Below are positions 14,943 through 22,621 of a DNA stretch of 48,023 nucleotides, one piece after another. The position numbers were made by a program, and so were the translations under genes. Each line of letters begins with the position of its first letter. The stretch's first letter is position 1. Location: positions 1 through 48,023 of the IMG/VR virus record IMGVR_UViG_3300049893_002232, one strand, 5' to 3'. The notes under the pieces were generated by a model, which worked only from the letters and a program-made list of their open reading frames with translations, had not been told where the DNA came from and searched no databases. The stretch comes from a virus.

Positions 14943-15214
14943 CAAAATGCCAGCCTTGTGACTCGTGCCGTGGGAACTATTTTACCTCGGATAATCACCG
15001 CGTCCTGGTGTCCGCCAGCATCAAGCAATTTTCTTAGCTCTCTTTTGCTTTTTGCCTCGACAAAACCGCTGCCAAAAATCGCGATAAAACCAGGCTTAAC
15101 TTGGCTTTGAGAACCTTTTTTTCTTTTATCACCCATTTTTTTGGCTGCTCTATCCTCGCCGATCTCGTCAATGGGCTCATGCAATTGAATCGTATCCAAA
15201 GCTTCGTCTGTCAT
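14942..15214 (-). CDS. Hypothetical protein, first gene after the putative origin
   Basis: 90 residues from MTDEALDTIQLHEP, with GAGG about 10 nt before the ATG. A longer frame to 15337 would cover the promoter and lacks a ribosome site. A Lys-rich middle is followed by VKPGFIAIFGSGFVEAKSKR and a C-terminal beta-rich part. Function unknown. Confidence 0.55.
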   Translation of the reverse strand: MTDEALDTIQLHEPIDEIGEDRAAKKMGDKRKKGSQSQVKPGFIAIFGSGFVEAKSKRELRKLLDAGGHQDAVIIRGKIVPTARVTRLAF

Positions 15215-15248
15215 ATGTTTTTGACCTCTTTTATTTGTACTTGAGACG

Positions 15249-15277
15249 ACGTTAAACCGACACTTTGAAAGTGTCAA
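15249..15277 (-). promoter_or_regulatory. Promoter with an embedded perfect operator palindrome
   Basis: On the minus strand TTGACA (15277-15272) and TAACGT (15254-15249) are 17 bases apart, about 35 bp before the ATG at 15214. The palindrome GACACTTTGAAAGTGTC (15259-15275) fills the spacer and part of the -35 box, so a bound protein would block polymerase. The adjoining word AAAGTGTCGGT recurs at 13951. Confidence 0.6.
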
Positions 15278-15363
15278 TAAAGAAACCCTCAACGATGATC
15301 TTTTTTTGTCCGAACCTCGATTTAAACAAGAAGTCAATATTTTTTCTAAACACAGTTTAATGT

Positions 15364-15715
15364 TGTAAACCTGGTCTTTTCGTCAGCAATATTAAGATAT
15401 TAAAAAATCGATTTCGCTCCAGGTTTACATCCAGGTTTACATCAGGTTTACAACTTTTCCCAATAATATCTAACCATTTAGTATATATATATTATATGTA
15501 AACTTGTAAACCTAGATATATAGATACTAAGGAGAATATTTTTTTTTATTTTTTTTTTTTTTATTTTTATATTGTATCTCTCTCCCCAGGTTTACAGGTT
15601 TACATTACCCAAAATCGACCTTAACTGGCTGATATTGAAGGTAAATGTTGTAAACCTGGATGTAAACCTGATGTAAACCTCCAGGTTTACATTTGCTTAT
15701 TTTTTAAGCAAATGT
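15364..15715. other. Putative replication origin: iterons, AT-rich core and hairpin
   Basis: The 9-mer AGGTTTACA occurs at 15421, 15433, 15444, 15588, 15596 and 15683, and its complement TGTAAACCT at 15364, 15505, 15649, 15661 and 15672, with a one-mismatch copy at 15497. Forward and reverse triplets are both spaced 12 then 11 bp, about one helical turn. Between them lies a very AT-rich stretch (15478-15580) with alternating TA and long T runs, suited to unwinding. A perfect 10-bp hairpin (15689-15715) closes the array. It sits directly behind the primase gene. Iteron plus AT-rich plus initiator-gene layout is typical of replication origins; no gene fits in this gap. Confidence 0.75.
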
Positions 15716-15747
15716 AGATTCTGGAGTTTAACTTTTACAAACTTTCG

Positions 15748-18216
15748 TTATATTTTAATACAAATTGCCTTAATGACTCTCGAACCCGATCGATAGGTAG
15801 TCTTAAAAGACTTCTTCAATCTCATTAAAGTTATACTCCATTGATTCCATCGAGTCTTCTCAAAAATTTTAGACAGCTCCGCATCCCTGAATGGCACTAA
15901 GATTTCATTGATTCCATCTCTGGTTCTAATAATAATGCCATAGCTCCGTATTGACTTTTTATAGTCCTCACTCCACATACTCGAATCTTCTAATATTTCT
16001 GATATTTTTTTATAGTCCACTGCACCATCTGCACGCCTGACTTGAAACCTATAGCTCAAAAGATAGTCAAGACACTCAACTTCGTCGGTAGTCTCTAAGT
16101 CGTCTAACTCTTGATCATTCTGACCTAACTCTTTAACTATGGCTCGTGCGGTGGTCTCGTCGATCACAGTATCACTCAGAAGGCTCCAATACCCGGCTAG
16201 GAGCGTCCCAACTTGTTGACCATATCTTTGGTTCATGACGCCAGCTAGAACGCGATTAAAAACCTTTTGCGAGGCCACGATGGTGGGGACCATCGCGACG
16301 CTTCGGGCAAAGAGTCGCTCACCCCAAGCCTCATCGATTTCAACCAGTCCCTTTTGTATGGTTTCCCACCTCTCGCAGTCGTTGCCGTGGGGTTCAAGCT
16401 CGAGGACGGAAAACCGTGATCGGTCGGCATCGTTCTCTAGGTTGACCCGGATACTCGACACAAGGGCACTGAAGGCAACTTGATACTCCACCGAGTGACC
16501 ACCAGCCGAGCCTTTGACCACCGCACCGCTCTTGGAACTCCAACTGACTCTTAAAAGTTCCAGGCAACTTTGAATTCTTGTTTTAGAATGCTCGCCCGTT
16601 GTTTCGAACTCATCAAAGATCACCGGAACACTACTCGACTTTAGGCGTTGACGAATCCCTGCTTCAGTCGAGGCACCTTGAAGGTGGATCTTGCCCTTAG
16701 GACAACCGAGAGCCGGACTCACGAGTCGATCCATCACCGTGGTTTTCCCGGCCCCTGCTCCTCCAGTGAGCCATACATGAGGCCTAATATCCATGGCGCT
16801 CGACACTCTTGCGATAGCGAGCCAGCCAGCAAGTAGGGCTCCAGCTTTGGGGTCACGCCATTTAAGCTGCTCGCAAATATCAGCCAACAACTTTGACTCA
16901 CCCACCGTTAGCGGATCTGCCAACGGCGGTATCCGGTTCCTAGTTTGAACATAGATATACCAACTCTTGAGAGCCGACATCCCCATTTCTCGACCATCGA
17001 CGATCAGGCAATGACCGGAGTTGACCACGACCCGACCCTCGTCCATCCACACTCCGGTTCCCCGAATCCTACTCGAATCGAACGGTCCGACCTTGCGAGA
17101 CATCTGAATCAGATCGTCCATTGCCTGGTTCCAATTGGGCTCGCCACCATCTTTTGAGTTAGGATATTTTTCATCCCAATACTCTTTGGGAGCGACTTGA
17201 AACATCTGATGCTTGGCAAACGTTCCGACTTTTACGATATCCTTTGACGGCAAGTTATAAAAAAAGTAGGTTGATTCATCATAGCCGAGCGGGATGAATC
17301 CGGCTTTGATGTCGGGTTCCTCTTCGAGAAAATGCTTGATAACGGCTTCAATGCCCTGAGTCGCTTCGAGGTCATTGAAGTCCGTTCCATTTTTATCGTC
17401 TTCTGGAAAGGTCGGGATGAGCAATGAACCATGTGCAATCATGGCTGCTTTTTCAGCATAAAAGACACCTGTATTTTTTTCATTAAATCGATCGTTATCA
17501 GCACAGATGGAGATTCTTAGATCTGGATAAGTCGCTCTTAAAATTTTTGCCACACTCACAAGATTGCTTGCATTAAACGCAACAACAACTGGTTTCCCGG
17601 TGGCTTTATGAATTGTTACACCAGTGGCGAATCCTTCGCAAATATAGGTCTCATCTTGAATCTCACCACCGATCAAGTGAAAGCAAGAATCAACTTTTGT
17701 CCCTGGAAAAAATTTCTTGTCACCATTCTCATCTATATATTGCAGTCCGGTGATCTTGCCATTAATATCGGCAACAGGAACCAGCAAAGTATCAAATTCA
17801 TGGACTTTGCAGCCATAGAGCTGATCAATGTTTTTGCGTTTACAATATGGGGTCAAACCCTTTTCATGTGCGGTGGCCAACTTTTTTCTTGCCTTTTCCG
17901 CTGCCTCTTCCTGCTTCATTCTCTTTTCTTCAACTGCCTTTTTTTTCATCGCATCATACTGAGCTTTAGACGCGGCTTGATCAGCTTTCGATAGCTTTCG
18001 ACTTGCCCAAACTTTGGGCTCTTCATAGATGTCGGCCCAATCTCCATACATACAATATATATAGGGCTCGCCACCTTTAATCGTATGGTTTTGAAAGCCG
18101 ATAAACCATGCGTTATTCTTGTGACCATTGCGGTCAAAACGGATGATTGTGGCGTCAAGCCGAATTTCTGGCAAATGGAAACCATCTCGGGCAAGTTGAT
18201 CCGTCAACTCCTTCAT
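15748..18216 (-). CDS. Toprim primase-helicase (replication initiator type)
   Basis: The 822-residue protein has an N-terminal region with a Lys/Glu-rich coiled coil (~85-125), a Toprim domain around 190-290 (YICEGFATGVTIHKATG, then ISICADNDRF), and a C-terminal P-loop helicase/ATPase domain with Walker A TGGAGAGKTT and Walker B PVIFDEFE. Such fusions prime and unwind at phage and plasmid origins. The adjacent iteron region downstream makes it the best candidate initiator. Two GTGCGGTGG copies in one orientation and one in the other lie within it. It is the last gene of the replication operon. Confidence 0.88.
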   Translation of the reverse strand: MKELTDQLARDGFHLPEIRLDATIIRFDRNGHKNNAWFIGFQNHTIKGGEPYIYCMYGDWADIYEEPKVWASRKLSKADQAASKAQYDAMKKKAVEEKRMKQEEAAEKARKKLATAHEKGLTPYCKRKNIDQLYGCKVHEFDTLLVPVADINGKITGLQYIDENGDKKFFPGTKVDSCFHLIGGEIQDETYICEGFATGVTIHKATGKPVVVAFNASNLVSVAKILRATYPDLRISICADNDRFNEKNTGVFYAEKAAMIAHGSLLIPTFPEDDKNGTDFNDLEATQGIEAVIKHFLEEEPDIKAGFIPLGYDESTYFFYNLPSKDIVKVGTFAKHQMFQVAPKEYWDEKYPNSKDGGEPNWNQAMDDLIQMSRKVGPFDSSRIRGTGVWMDEGRVVVNSGHCLIVDGREMGMSALKSWYIYVQTRNRIPPLADPLTVGESKLLADICEQLKWRDPKAGALLAGWLAIARVSSAMDIRPHVWLTGGAGAGKTTVMDRLVSPALGCPKGKIHLQGASTEAGIRQRLKSSSVPVIFDEFETTGEHSKTRIQSCLELLRVSWSSKSGAVVKGSAGGHSVEYQVAFSALVSSIRVNLENDADRSRFSVLELEPHGNDCERWETIQKGLVEIDEAWGERLFARSVAMVPTIVASQKVFNRVLAGVMNQRYGQQVGTLLAGYWSLLSDTVIDETTARAIVKELGQNDQELDDLETTDEVECLDYLLSYRFQVRRADGAVDYKKISEILEDSSMWSEDYKKSIRSYGIIIRTRDGINEILVPFRDAELSKIFEKTRWNQWSITLMRLKKSFKTTYRSGSRVIKAICIKI

Positions 18217-18265
18217 AAAAGAAATTCCTTTTTCTAATTGGTTTTAATCTGAGCGTGATAGATGA

Positions 18266-18721
18266 TTAGTCTATTATAACGCCTTTTTTCTTCGCTTCGA
18301 TTTGCAAAGAGTCTAAAGCATCTTGTACGCTCCTGACTACTAAATAAATCGCTCCCCACATTTTCATATTTTTCTCAAAAATCTTTTGATTTTCTTGTTG
18401 CTTAGCCTTACCTGTTTTAACCTCAATTTCAACTCTATATCCACCTTTTAACACTCCGGTAATGTCAGCACTGCCAAGAAAACCATAACGGACGAAGCGA
18501 CCATCACGATAAGCCACACCAGTGGGTTGACTCCAAAAGCGTCCAAGACGACTCAAATTCAGCGTTGCTAGAATTTGACTCACGAGTTCATTATGAATTG
18601 CCACGTAGTCCAGCTTTGACTTTTTTGAGGGTTTCGGCAATGGCGTTGGAATCGAGTTGTCTAAAAAGTCCCAGTCGTCTTTGGATTTCTCCTCGGCATT
18701 GGTTGGCTTTTGTGAGTCCAT
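18266..18721 (-). CDS. VRR-NUC family nuclease
   Basis: 151 residues. The C-terminal ~90 residues fit the VRR-NUC PD-(D/E)XK fold: YGFLGSADITGVLKGG supplies the Asp, VEIEVKTGKAKQQENQ the E-x-K and following Gln. Phage VRR-NUC proteins act as structure-specific nucleases beside SF2 helicases. AAGGA is 5 nt before the ATG, although this places 131 bp inside the helicase gene. A GTG near 18604 is the alternative start but has no ribosome site. Confidence 0.82.
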   Translation of the reverse strand: MDSQKPTNAEEKSKDDWDFLDNSIPTPLPKPSKKSKLDYVAIHNELVSQILATLNLSRLGRFWSQPTGVAYRDGRFVRYGFLGSADITGVLKGGYRVEIEVKTGKAKQQENQKIFEKNMKMWGAIYLVVRSVQDALDSLQIEAKKKGVIID

Positions 18722-20141
18722 GACTATCCTTGATCTTATGCCAGACGTAACCAGGCTTATAATTTTTTTCGATTGCTATAGTGATCAATCTATCAAGATC
18801 TTGGCGTAGGCGTGAACTAAAAAAATCTTTTGGCTGAGTTATTTCGACAAGTATTTTTGACGTGTCATTAATAACCCCAGATGATTTTTCAGTAGGTTCA
18901 ACACTATCAACGATTTCGATGAACTCAAATCCACATGGTTTTTCATCACCGTTATCATCAAGTATGATCCCTGGACATGATTTTCCATAGATTTTTTTAT
19001 CAAATACACAAAAGCACTTTGGGCACTTAGTCATTGAACCTTTTATTTTTGGAACCTTTCCGTGGCCTTCTAATTGGCATGGTTCCTCGTCCTCAATCGG
19101 TCCGTGCTTCATGACATTCGTGGCGTGATCCAATACAACAAAATCACTTTTGTTGTTGTATGGTCGAGACCCTCTGCCTACCTGCTGAATAAATAAGTTT
19201 TTGCTTTGTGTCGGTCGAGCTAATATCAATGCCGACACCTCAGGAATATCAACACCAGTGCAAAGAATGCCGACATTTGAAACGACTTTGATTTTGCCCT
19301 CTCTCAAGCCTTGTAACACCCAGCGCCTCTCGTCCTCGGGAGTGTCAGCATCTATGTGCTCGGCCTGTATTCCAGCGTCTTTGAATCTATTAGCAATGGC
19401 TTTCGAATGTCTGACATTGACGGCAAAGGCAATCGTCGGACGACCACGAGCGTGTTTTAACCAATGAGTCACGATGTCGCCACACAGCGTCGCTGACTTA
19501 TTCACAGCCTCACCGAGTTGTACTTGGTTATAATCTCCGGTCTTTTTATCGATTTCCACATCATCTAAATTTATATCTGTAGGAAAACTAAAATACCGAG
19601 GTCTAACCAGATAGCCCTGCTCCATGAGCTTTTCAACCGAGATCGGGTGGACGACATGATCAGCAAGGTGTTTGAGCCCTGCCTTGACATATGGTGTAGC
19701 GGTGACGCTTAAAAAAAAAGCATCGGGATACATATCAATCAATTCGCGGTAGCTGCGACTTGCGGCCATGTGAGCCTCGTCGATCACGATCATGCTAGCC
19801 TCTAACTTGATCTTGCGACGATGGATAGTGTCGATTGAGCAGACTTGAATTCGTTCAGTTGGTTTATAATTCCAGTGGCCAGCCATGATGACCCCATGGG
19901 GAACCTCTTCCCTCATAAGTCTCTGGCTGGCTTGATCAACAAGAGCCCGACCACGAACGACTAAAATTGCATATTTCCCGCGTTCATAAACCTTTTTTAA
20001 CATCATACTAAACAAAAATGTTTTGCCTGCTCCTGTAGCCAGGTGCAATAAAACTCTTTTTTCACCCCTTGAATAGTGGTTTCTGATCGAATCTAAAGCA
20101 TCAACTTGATATGGTCGAGCAATCAATTTTTCATTCTTCAT
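18591..20141 (-). CDS. SF2 helicase with C-terminal zinc motif
   Basis: 516 residues. Q-motif-like RPYQVDAL, Walker A ATGAGKT (35-41), DEAH box (VIVIDEAHMAAS region), motif III SVTATP, and C-terminal motifs VVSNVGILCTGVDIP and FIQQVGRGSRP give a complete two-RecA-domain SF2 helicase like those linked to phage recombination and origin unwinding. A CPKC...C cluster near residue 390 suggests zinc binding. Three ATGs follow GAGG; the third (20141) has the ideal 6-nt spacing. Confidence 0.9.
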   Translation of the reverse strand: MKNEKLIARPYQVDALDSIRNHYSRGEKRVLLHLATGAGKTFLFSMMLKKVYERGKYAILVVRGRALVDQASQRLMREEVPHGVIMAGHWNYKPTERIQVCSIDTIHRRKIKLEASMIVIDEAHMAASRSYRELIDMYPDAFFLSVTATPYVKAGLKHLADHVVHPISVEKLMEQGYLVRPRYFSFPTDINLDDVEIDKKTGDYNQVQLGEAVNKSATLCGDIVTHWLKHARGRPTIAFAVNVRHSKAIANRFKDAGIQAEHIDADTPEDERRWVLQGLREGKIKVVSNVGILCTGVDIPEVSALILARPTQSKNLFIQQVGRGSRPYNNKSDFVVLDHATNVMKHGPIEDEEPCQLEGHGKVPKIKGSMTKCPKCFCVFDKKIYGKSCPGIILDDNGDEKPCGFEFIEIVDSVEPTEKSSGVINDTSKILVEITQPKDFFSSRLRQDLDRLITIAIEKNYKPGYVWHKIKDSHGLTKANQCRGEIQRRLGLFRQLDSNAIAETLKKVKAGLRGNS

Positions 20142-20292
20142 CATCATCCTCGATAAACTCCTGTAGTCGAAAATCGATATATCCTAATTTCTCACCAGTC
20201 CTTGCTGAGACAATAAGCTTCCCATTCGTCGCCTTAACCTGAGCATTCGCAGGCAATTCGTCGATCAATGCCGAAAGTTTTTGAGCTTTCAT
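20131..20292 (-). CDS. Small hypothetical protein between SSB and helicase
   Basis: 53 codons from MKAQKLSALIDELPANAQVK to an acidic end (EFIEDDDEE). Its ribosome site AGGGG is 8 nt before the ATG but is buried in the 3' arm of the hairpin at 20299-20329. The end overlaps the helicase start, so translation of the two is probably coupled. No family recognised. Confidence 0.6.
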   Translation of the reverse strand: MKAQKLSALIDELPANAQVKATNGKLIVSARTGEKLGYIDFRLQEFIEDDDEE

Positions 20293-20298
20293 TTAAAA

Positions 20299-20329
20299 AT
20301 CCCCTATATGTTATTCGCATATAGGGGAT
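20299..20329 (-). promoter_or_regulatory. 12-bp hairpin: attenuator/terminator that also hides a Shine-Dalgarno
   Basis: ATCCCCTATATG (20299-20310) and CATATAGGGGAT (20318-20329) form a perfect 12-bp stem with a 7-nt loop, just after the SSB-like gene. On the minus strand the stem is followed by TTTTT, so it can act as an intrinsic terminator. Its descending arm also contains the AGGGG that would serve the 53-codon gene. It may set the ratio of SSB to the helicase-primase genes. Confidence 0.7.
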
Positions 20330-20336
20330 ATTAAAA

Positions 20337-20813
20337 TCAAAATGGAATCTCTTCTAGTTTTTCTTGGCGAATATCTGGCTTTTTGTCGTATCCGGTTTCT
20401 TTTCTCAGAGCCGCGACTTGACCCCTCAAGTCTCCGAGCTTCGCCACCGCACCAGCTTTGCTGAGAAGGTTCGAGAAACCAACTTCATTGACCCAAGCTA
20501 CCTTCCAATAGGATTTTCCGTCGGGACCGATCTCTTGCTTAACCGTGATGTTGAATTCTTTTTCTGTATTGAGGGCTCCACTTTGTGGACCATCAGCTAA
20601 AATAGTCGGGTCATTGCCATACAAACCGCAGATCAAAAGAGTTTTGAGGGTCCATTCTAGGGCACCACCGTTGAACGATCCGCGCCATGAAAGCTTATGC
20701 CGTTTATGCTCGTGGTCTTCAAACTCAAATTGCACGACTGCCATGACGTTTCCATTTTTGGTCTCCTGCAAACCATAGTTAGATATTTTTGCGATAAATT
20801 GACCGTCGTTCAT
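20337..20813 (-). CDS. Single-stranded DNA-binding protein-like (OB fold)
   Basis: 158 residues. The N-terminal half is beta-rich with an alternating pattern (GQFIAKISNYGLQETKNGNV, AVVQFEFEDH, then KEFNITVKQEIGPDGKSYW), typical of OB-fold phage SSBs. The C-terminus ends EKLEEIPF, matching the acidic-IPF tip by which bacterial SSB recruits replication proteins. It lies between recombinase and helicase genes. Confidence is in the role, not in a named family. Confidence 0.75.
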   Translation of the reverse strand: MNDGQFIAKISNYGLQETKNGNVMAVVQFEFEDHEHKRHKLSWRGSFNGGALEWTLKTLLICGLYGNDPTILADGPQSGALNTEKEFNITVKQEIGPDGKSYWKVAWVNEVGFSNLLSKAGAVAKLGDLRGQVAALRKETGYDKKPDIRQEKLEEIPF

Positions 20814-21022
20814 ATCCCTAGCTTCCTTTCAAGTTCTGCCAATCTTTTACCGTTAACTTCAGCCATCGTGAAACACGCTACAATTTTCTGGATCACCCAT
20901 TGTCTAAACATCTCATCCTGTTCTTGTTTGACATAACTTCCGATGGCGTCTCTTTTATTCCACTCGTCAGTTATAAACTTTTGCCATCGCTTAAATATGG
21001 CGGCTTGATCGTCGATCTCCAT
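20810..21022 (-). CDS. Small hypothetical protein
   Basis: 70 residues from MEIDDQAAIFKRW, with GGAGG 10 nt upstream. Helical (QEQDEMFRQWVIQKIVACF) and ending NGKRLAELERKLGI. It overlaps the SSB-like gene by four bases, so may be translationally coupled to it. Function unknown. Confidence 0.6.
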   Translation of the reverse strand: MEIDDQAAIFKRWQKFITDEWNKRDAIGSYVKQEQDEMFRQWVIQKIVACFTMAEVNGKRLAELERKLGI

Positions 21023-21191
21023 CGTCCGTATACCTCCAGGTTTTGCCTCTATGTGACTTTGTGAGTCCAATTGCAACTCGCCTCATCATTTTTTCGTTAC
21101 CGTTATATTTTTCACACGCCTCTTTAACACTCTCAAAAACCTCACCCGTTTCGACACACATGATAGGACGTGTTTTCGGTTTTCCACCCAT
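20991..21191 (-). CDS. Stand-alone NUMOD1/IENR1-like DNA-binding protein
   Basis: 66 residues from MGGKPKTRPI, with AGGGG 7 nt upstream. The segment PIMCVETGEVFESVKEAC followed by a helical region and GKTWRY matches the NUMOD1-type motif that forms the DNA-binding tail of GIY-YIG and HNH homing endonucleases. No nuclease domain is present, so it is a solitary binding module, perhaps a remnant or a regulator. Confidence 0.65.
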   Translation of the reverse strand: MGGKPKTRPIMCVETGEVFESVKEACEKYNGNEKMMRRVAIGLTKSHRGKTWRYTDDGDRRSSRHI

Positions 21192-21195
21192 TGTT

Positions 21196-22122
21196 TTACC
21201 CCTCAACTTCTTGATTGACATTCAAACGTTCTTTTAATTTTTGCTCGATGAATTGCAATTGTTTTAGATTTTCAGAATGTTTTTTTATTGTATCTATAAC
21301 CTTGGTTCTAAGATCATCAGTCACCATTTCATTTTTTAACAGATCCTCGATCCGGTTGATCACATGTTCTGGTTTTTCGCCGCCCTCTATAGCTTTCTTA
21401 TAGGCTTCCTCATAGGCCAACCAACTCAAAGACAGACAGTTTGGGAGTCCCATACGGTTCTTAGCATCATAGCCAGGACGTCCCTCGGTCCACATCTTGC
21501 GCTCGCCCTCACCAAAAGCCTGAACTGCACTACCTTCTTTTTTAGTGTAAATTTCAAAGTTACAAAAGAGAACACTATCAACCCATTCCTTAAATTTAGG
21601 GCTAGCATTCTTATGGAGTTTCAGTTGATAGCGTTCATATGTTATCTGAAGCTGAGCGTCGTTAAACGTTTTCGTTTCACTATGAGCTATCAAAATCACG
21701 TTCATATGCCTGGTTTCTCGAAGGTGGTTGATGGCTTTCATAAACTGTATCCATCGTTCAACCGCTTCGGTATAGCCTTTTCCGTATCCACCAGCCGCTA
21801 GCTCGATTGATTTAGCTCCATGTTCCCGACAAATTTGCTCGAAAAGCATCGGTTCTAACCAGTCGAGAGAGTCTATAACCAACGTTTTAAATTCGTGAGG
21901 GTCGTTAGTTAGTTCTTTGATGGCTTCCCCAACTTCTCCCCAGTTTTTCGGTGTAGGAAACCGTGCTACGTCAAGAAAATTGGTGCCCTGTTCAGTCCCT
22001 AAAAACACTGGTTTTGGAGCTTCACTTGCAAACGTAGTTTTTCCGATTCCGTCTGGACCATAAATAAGAATTAAATGAGGTCTCGGAACTTTTCCGGTTG
22101 TTACACGTCCTAGCATTCCCAT
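21196..22122 (-). CDS. RecA-like recombinase ATPase, Sak4 type
   Basis: 308 residues. Walker A GPDGIGKT (22-29), a Walker B-like strand TLVIDSLDWLEP, and NVILIAHSETK fit the AAA_24/Sak4 family, which promotes strand annealing together with phage SSB. AGGAG lies 8 nt before the ATG at 22122. The C-terminal ~60 residues are helical. Together with the SSB-like protein and the YqaJ exonuclease it makes a complete phage recombination set. Confidence 0.85.
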   Translation of the reverse strand: MGMLGRVTTGKVPRPHLILIYGPDGIGKTTFASEAPKPVFLGTEQGTNFLDVARFPTPKNWGEVGEAIKELTNDPHEFKTLVIDSLDWLEPMLFEQICREHGAKSIELAAGGYGKGYTEAVERWIQFMKAINHLRETRHMNVILIAHSETKTFNDAQLQITYERYQLKLHKNASPKFKEWVDSVLFCNFEIYTKKEGSAVQAFGEGERKMWTEGRPGYDAKNRMGLPNCLSLSWLAYEEAYKKAIEGGEKPEHVINRIEDLLKNEMVTDDLRTKVIDTIKKHSENLKQLQFIEQKLKERLNVNQEVEG

Positions 22123-22123
22123 T

Positions 22124-22312
22124 TTAAACACTCCTGTCTTTGTTGATGATGGCGAATACACGCGATTGCATGTACGGTGGGATTCTTTTTTTCTTGATCC
22201 ATGTATTAATAGTAGCTGTAGATCTATAACCAAGTTTGTCAGCTAGCGTTGTGACTCTATTTTCTTTGAGCCAAATGCAAAGCTTTTTAATAAGCTCCTG
22301 CTCCGTAATCAT
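22124..22312 (-). CDS. Small HTH repressor-like protein
   Basis: 62 residues; the helix-turn-helix is about 18-42 (VTTLADKLGYRSTATINTWI). GGAG precedes the ATG. It is the first minus-strand gene of the replication operon and faces the Lar/YqaJ genes across a short region with a palindromic operator. A Cro/CI-like control role is likely from position. Confidence 0.75.
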   Translation of the reverse strand: MITEQELIKKLCIWLKENRVTTLADKLGYRSTATINTWIKKKRIPPYMQSRVFAIINKDRSV

Positions 22313-22336
22313 GATAAATTTTCTCCAAAATTAATG

Positions 22337-22352
22337 AACTTGAAATCAAGTT
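22337..22352. promoter_or_regulatory. Palindromic operator in the divergent promoter region
   Basis: AACTTGA and TCAAGTT are perfect inverted arms with a 2-base spacer. Candidate promoter boxes flank it: on the minus strand TTTACA with TAACTT 17 bases on, and on the plus strand TTGAAA overlapping the palindrome. The adjacent HTH protein is the likely ligand. Confidence 0.6.
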
Positions 22353-22396
22353 AGACTAGCCTTTTAAAAATGTAAATCAAAAAAGAGAGCAAAACT

Positions 22397-22621
22397 TTGA
22401 GAAAAATTAGATCATATATTTTACGACTATTTAAAAATAGATATAAAATAATTTTACAAATTAGAAAATGCCCTTTTTGTGATTCTGAAAAAATATACTT
22501 GATAGAAACACAACCAGAGAAAACTGTGTATATTAGATGTTATAGTTGTTCAGCTCGTAGCTTTCCGAGTCATACTGCTATAAGAGCTATAGAAAACTGG
22601 AATAAGGCGGTTTTAAAATGA
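22397..22621 (+). CDS. Lar-like zinc-ribbon protein (restriction alleviation family)
   Basis: 74 residues. CPFC near residue 25, CYSC near residue 49 and the closing AIRAIENWNKAV match the Lar-like family, some of which reduce host type I restriction. The first ~22 residues are an added basic stretch. The start is a TTG with GAGAG upstream; no ATG lies before the conserved core. The coding sequence is clearly AT-richer than its surroundings. Its stop overlaps the exonuclease ATG. Confidence 0.7.
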   Translation: MRKIRSYILRLFKNRYKIILQIRKCPFCDSEKIYLIETQPEKTVYIRCYSCSARSFPSHTAIRAIENWNKAVLK

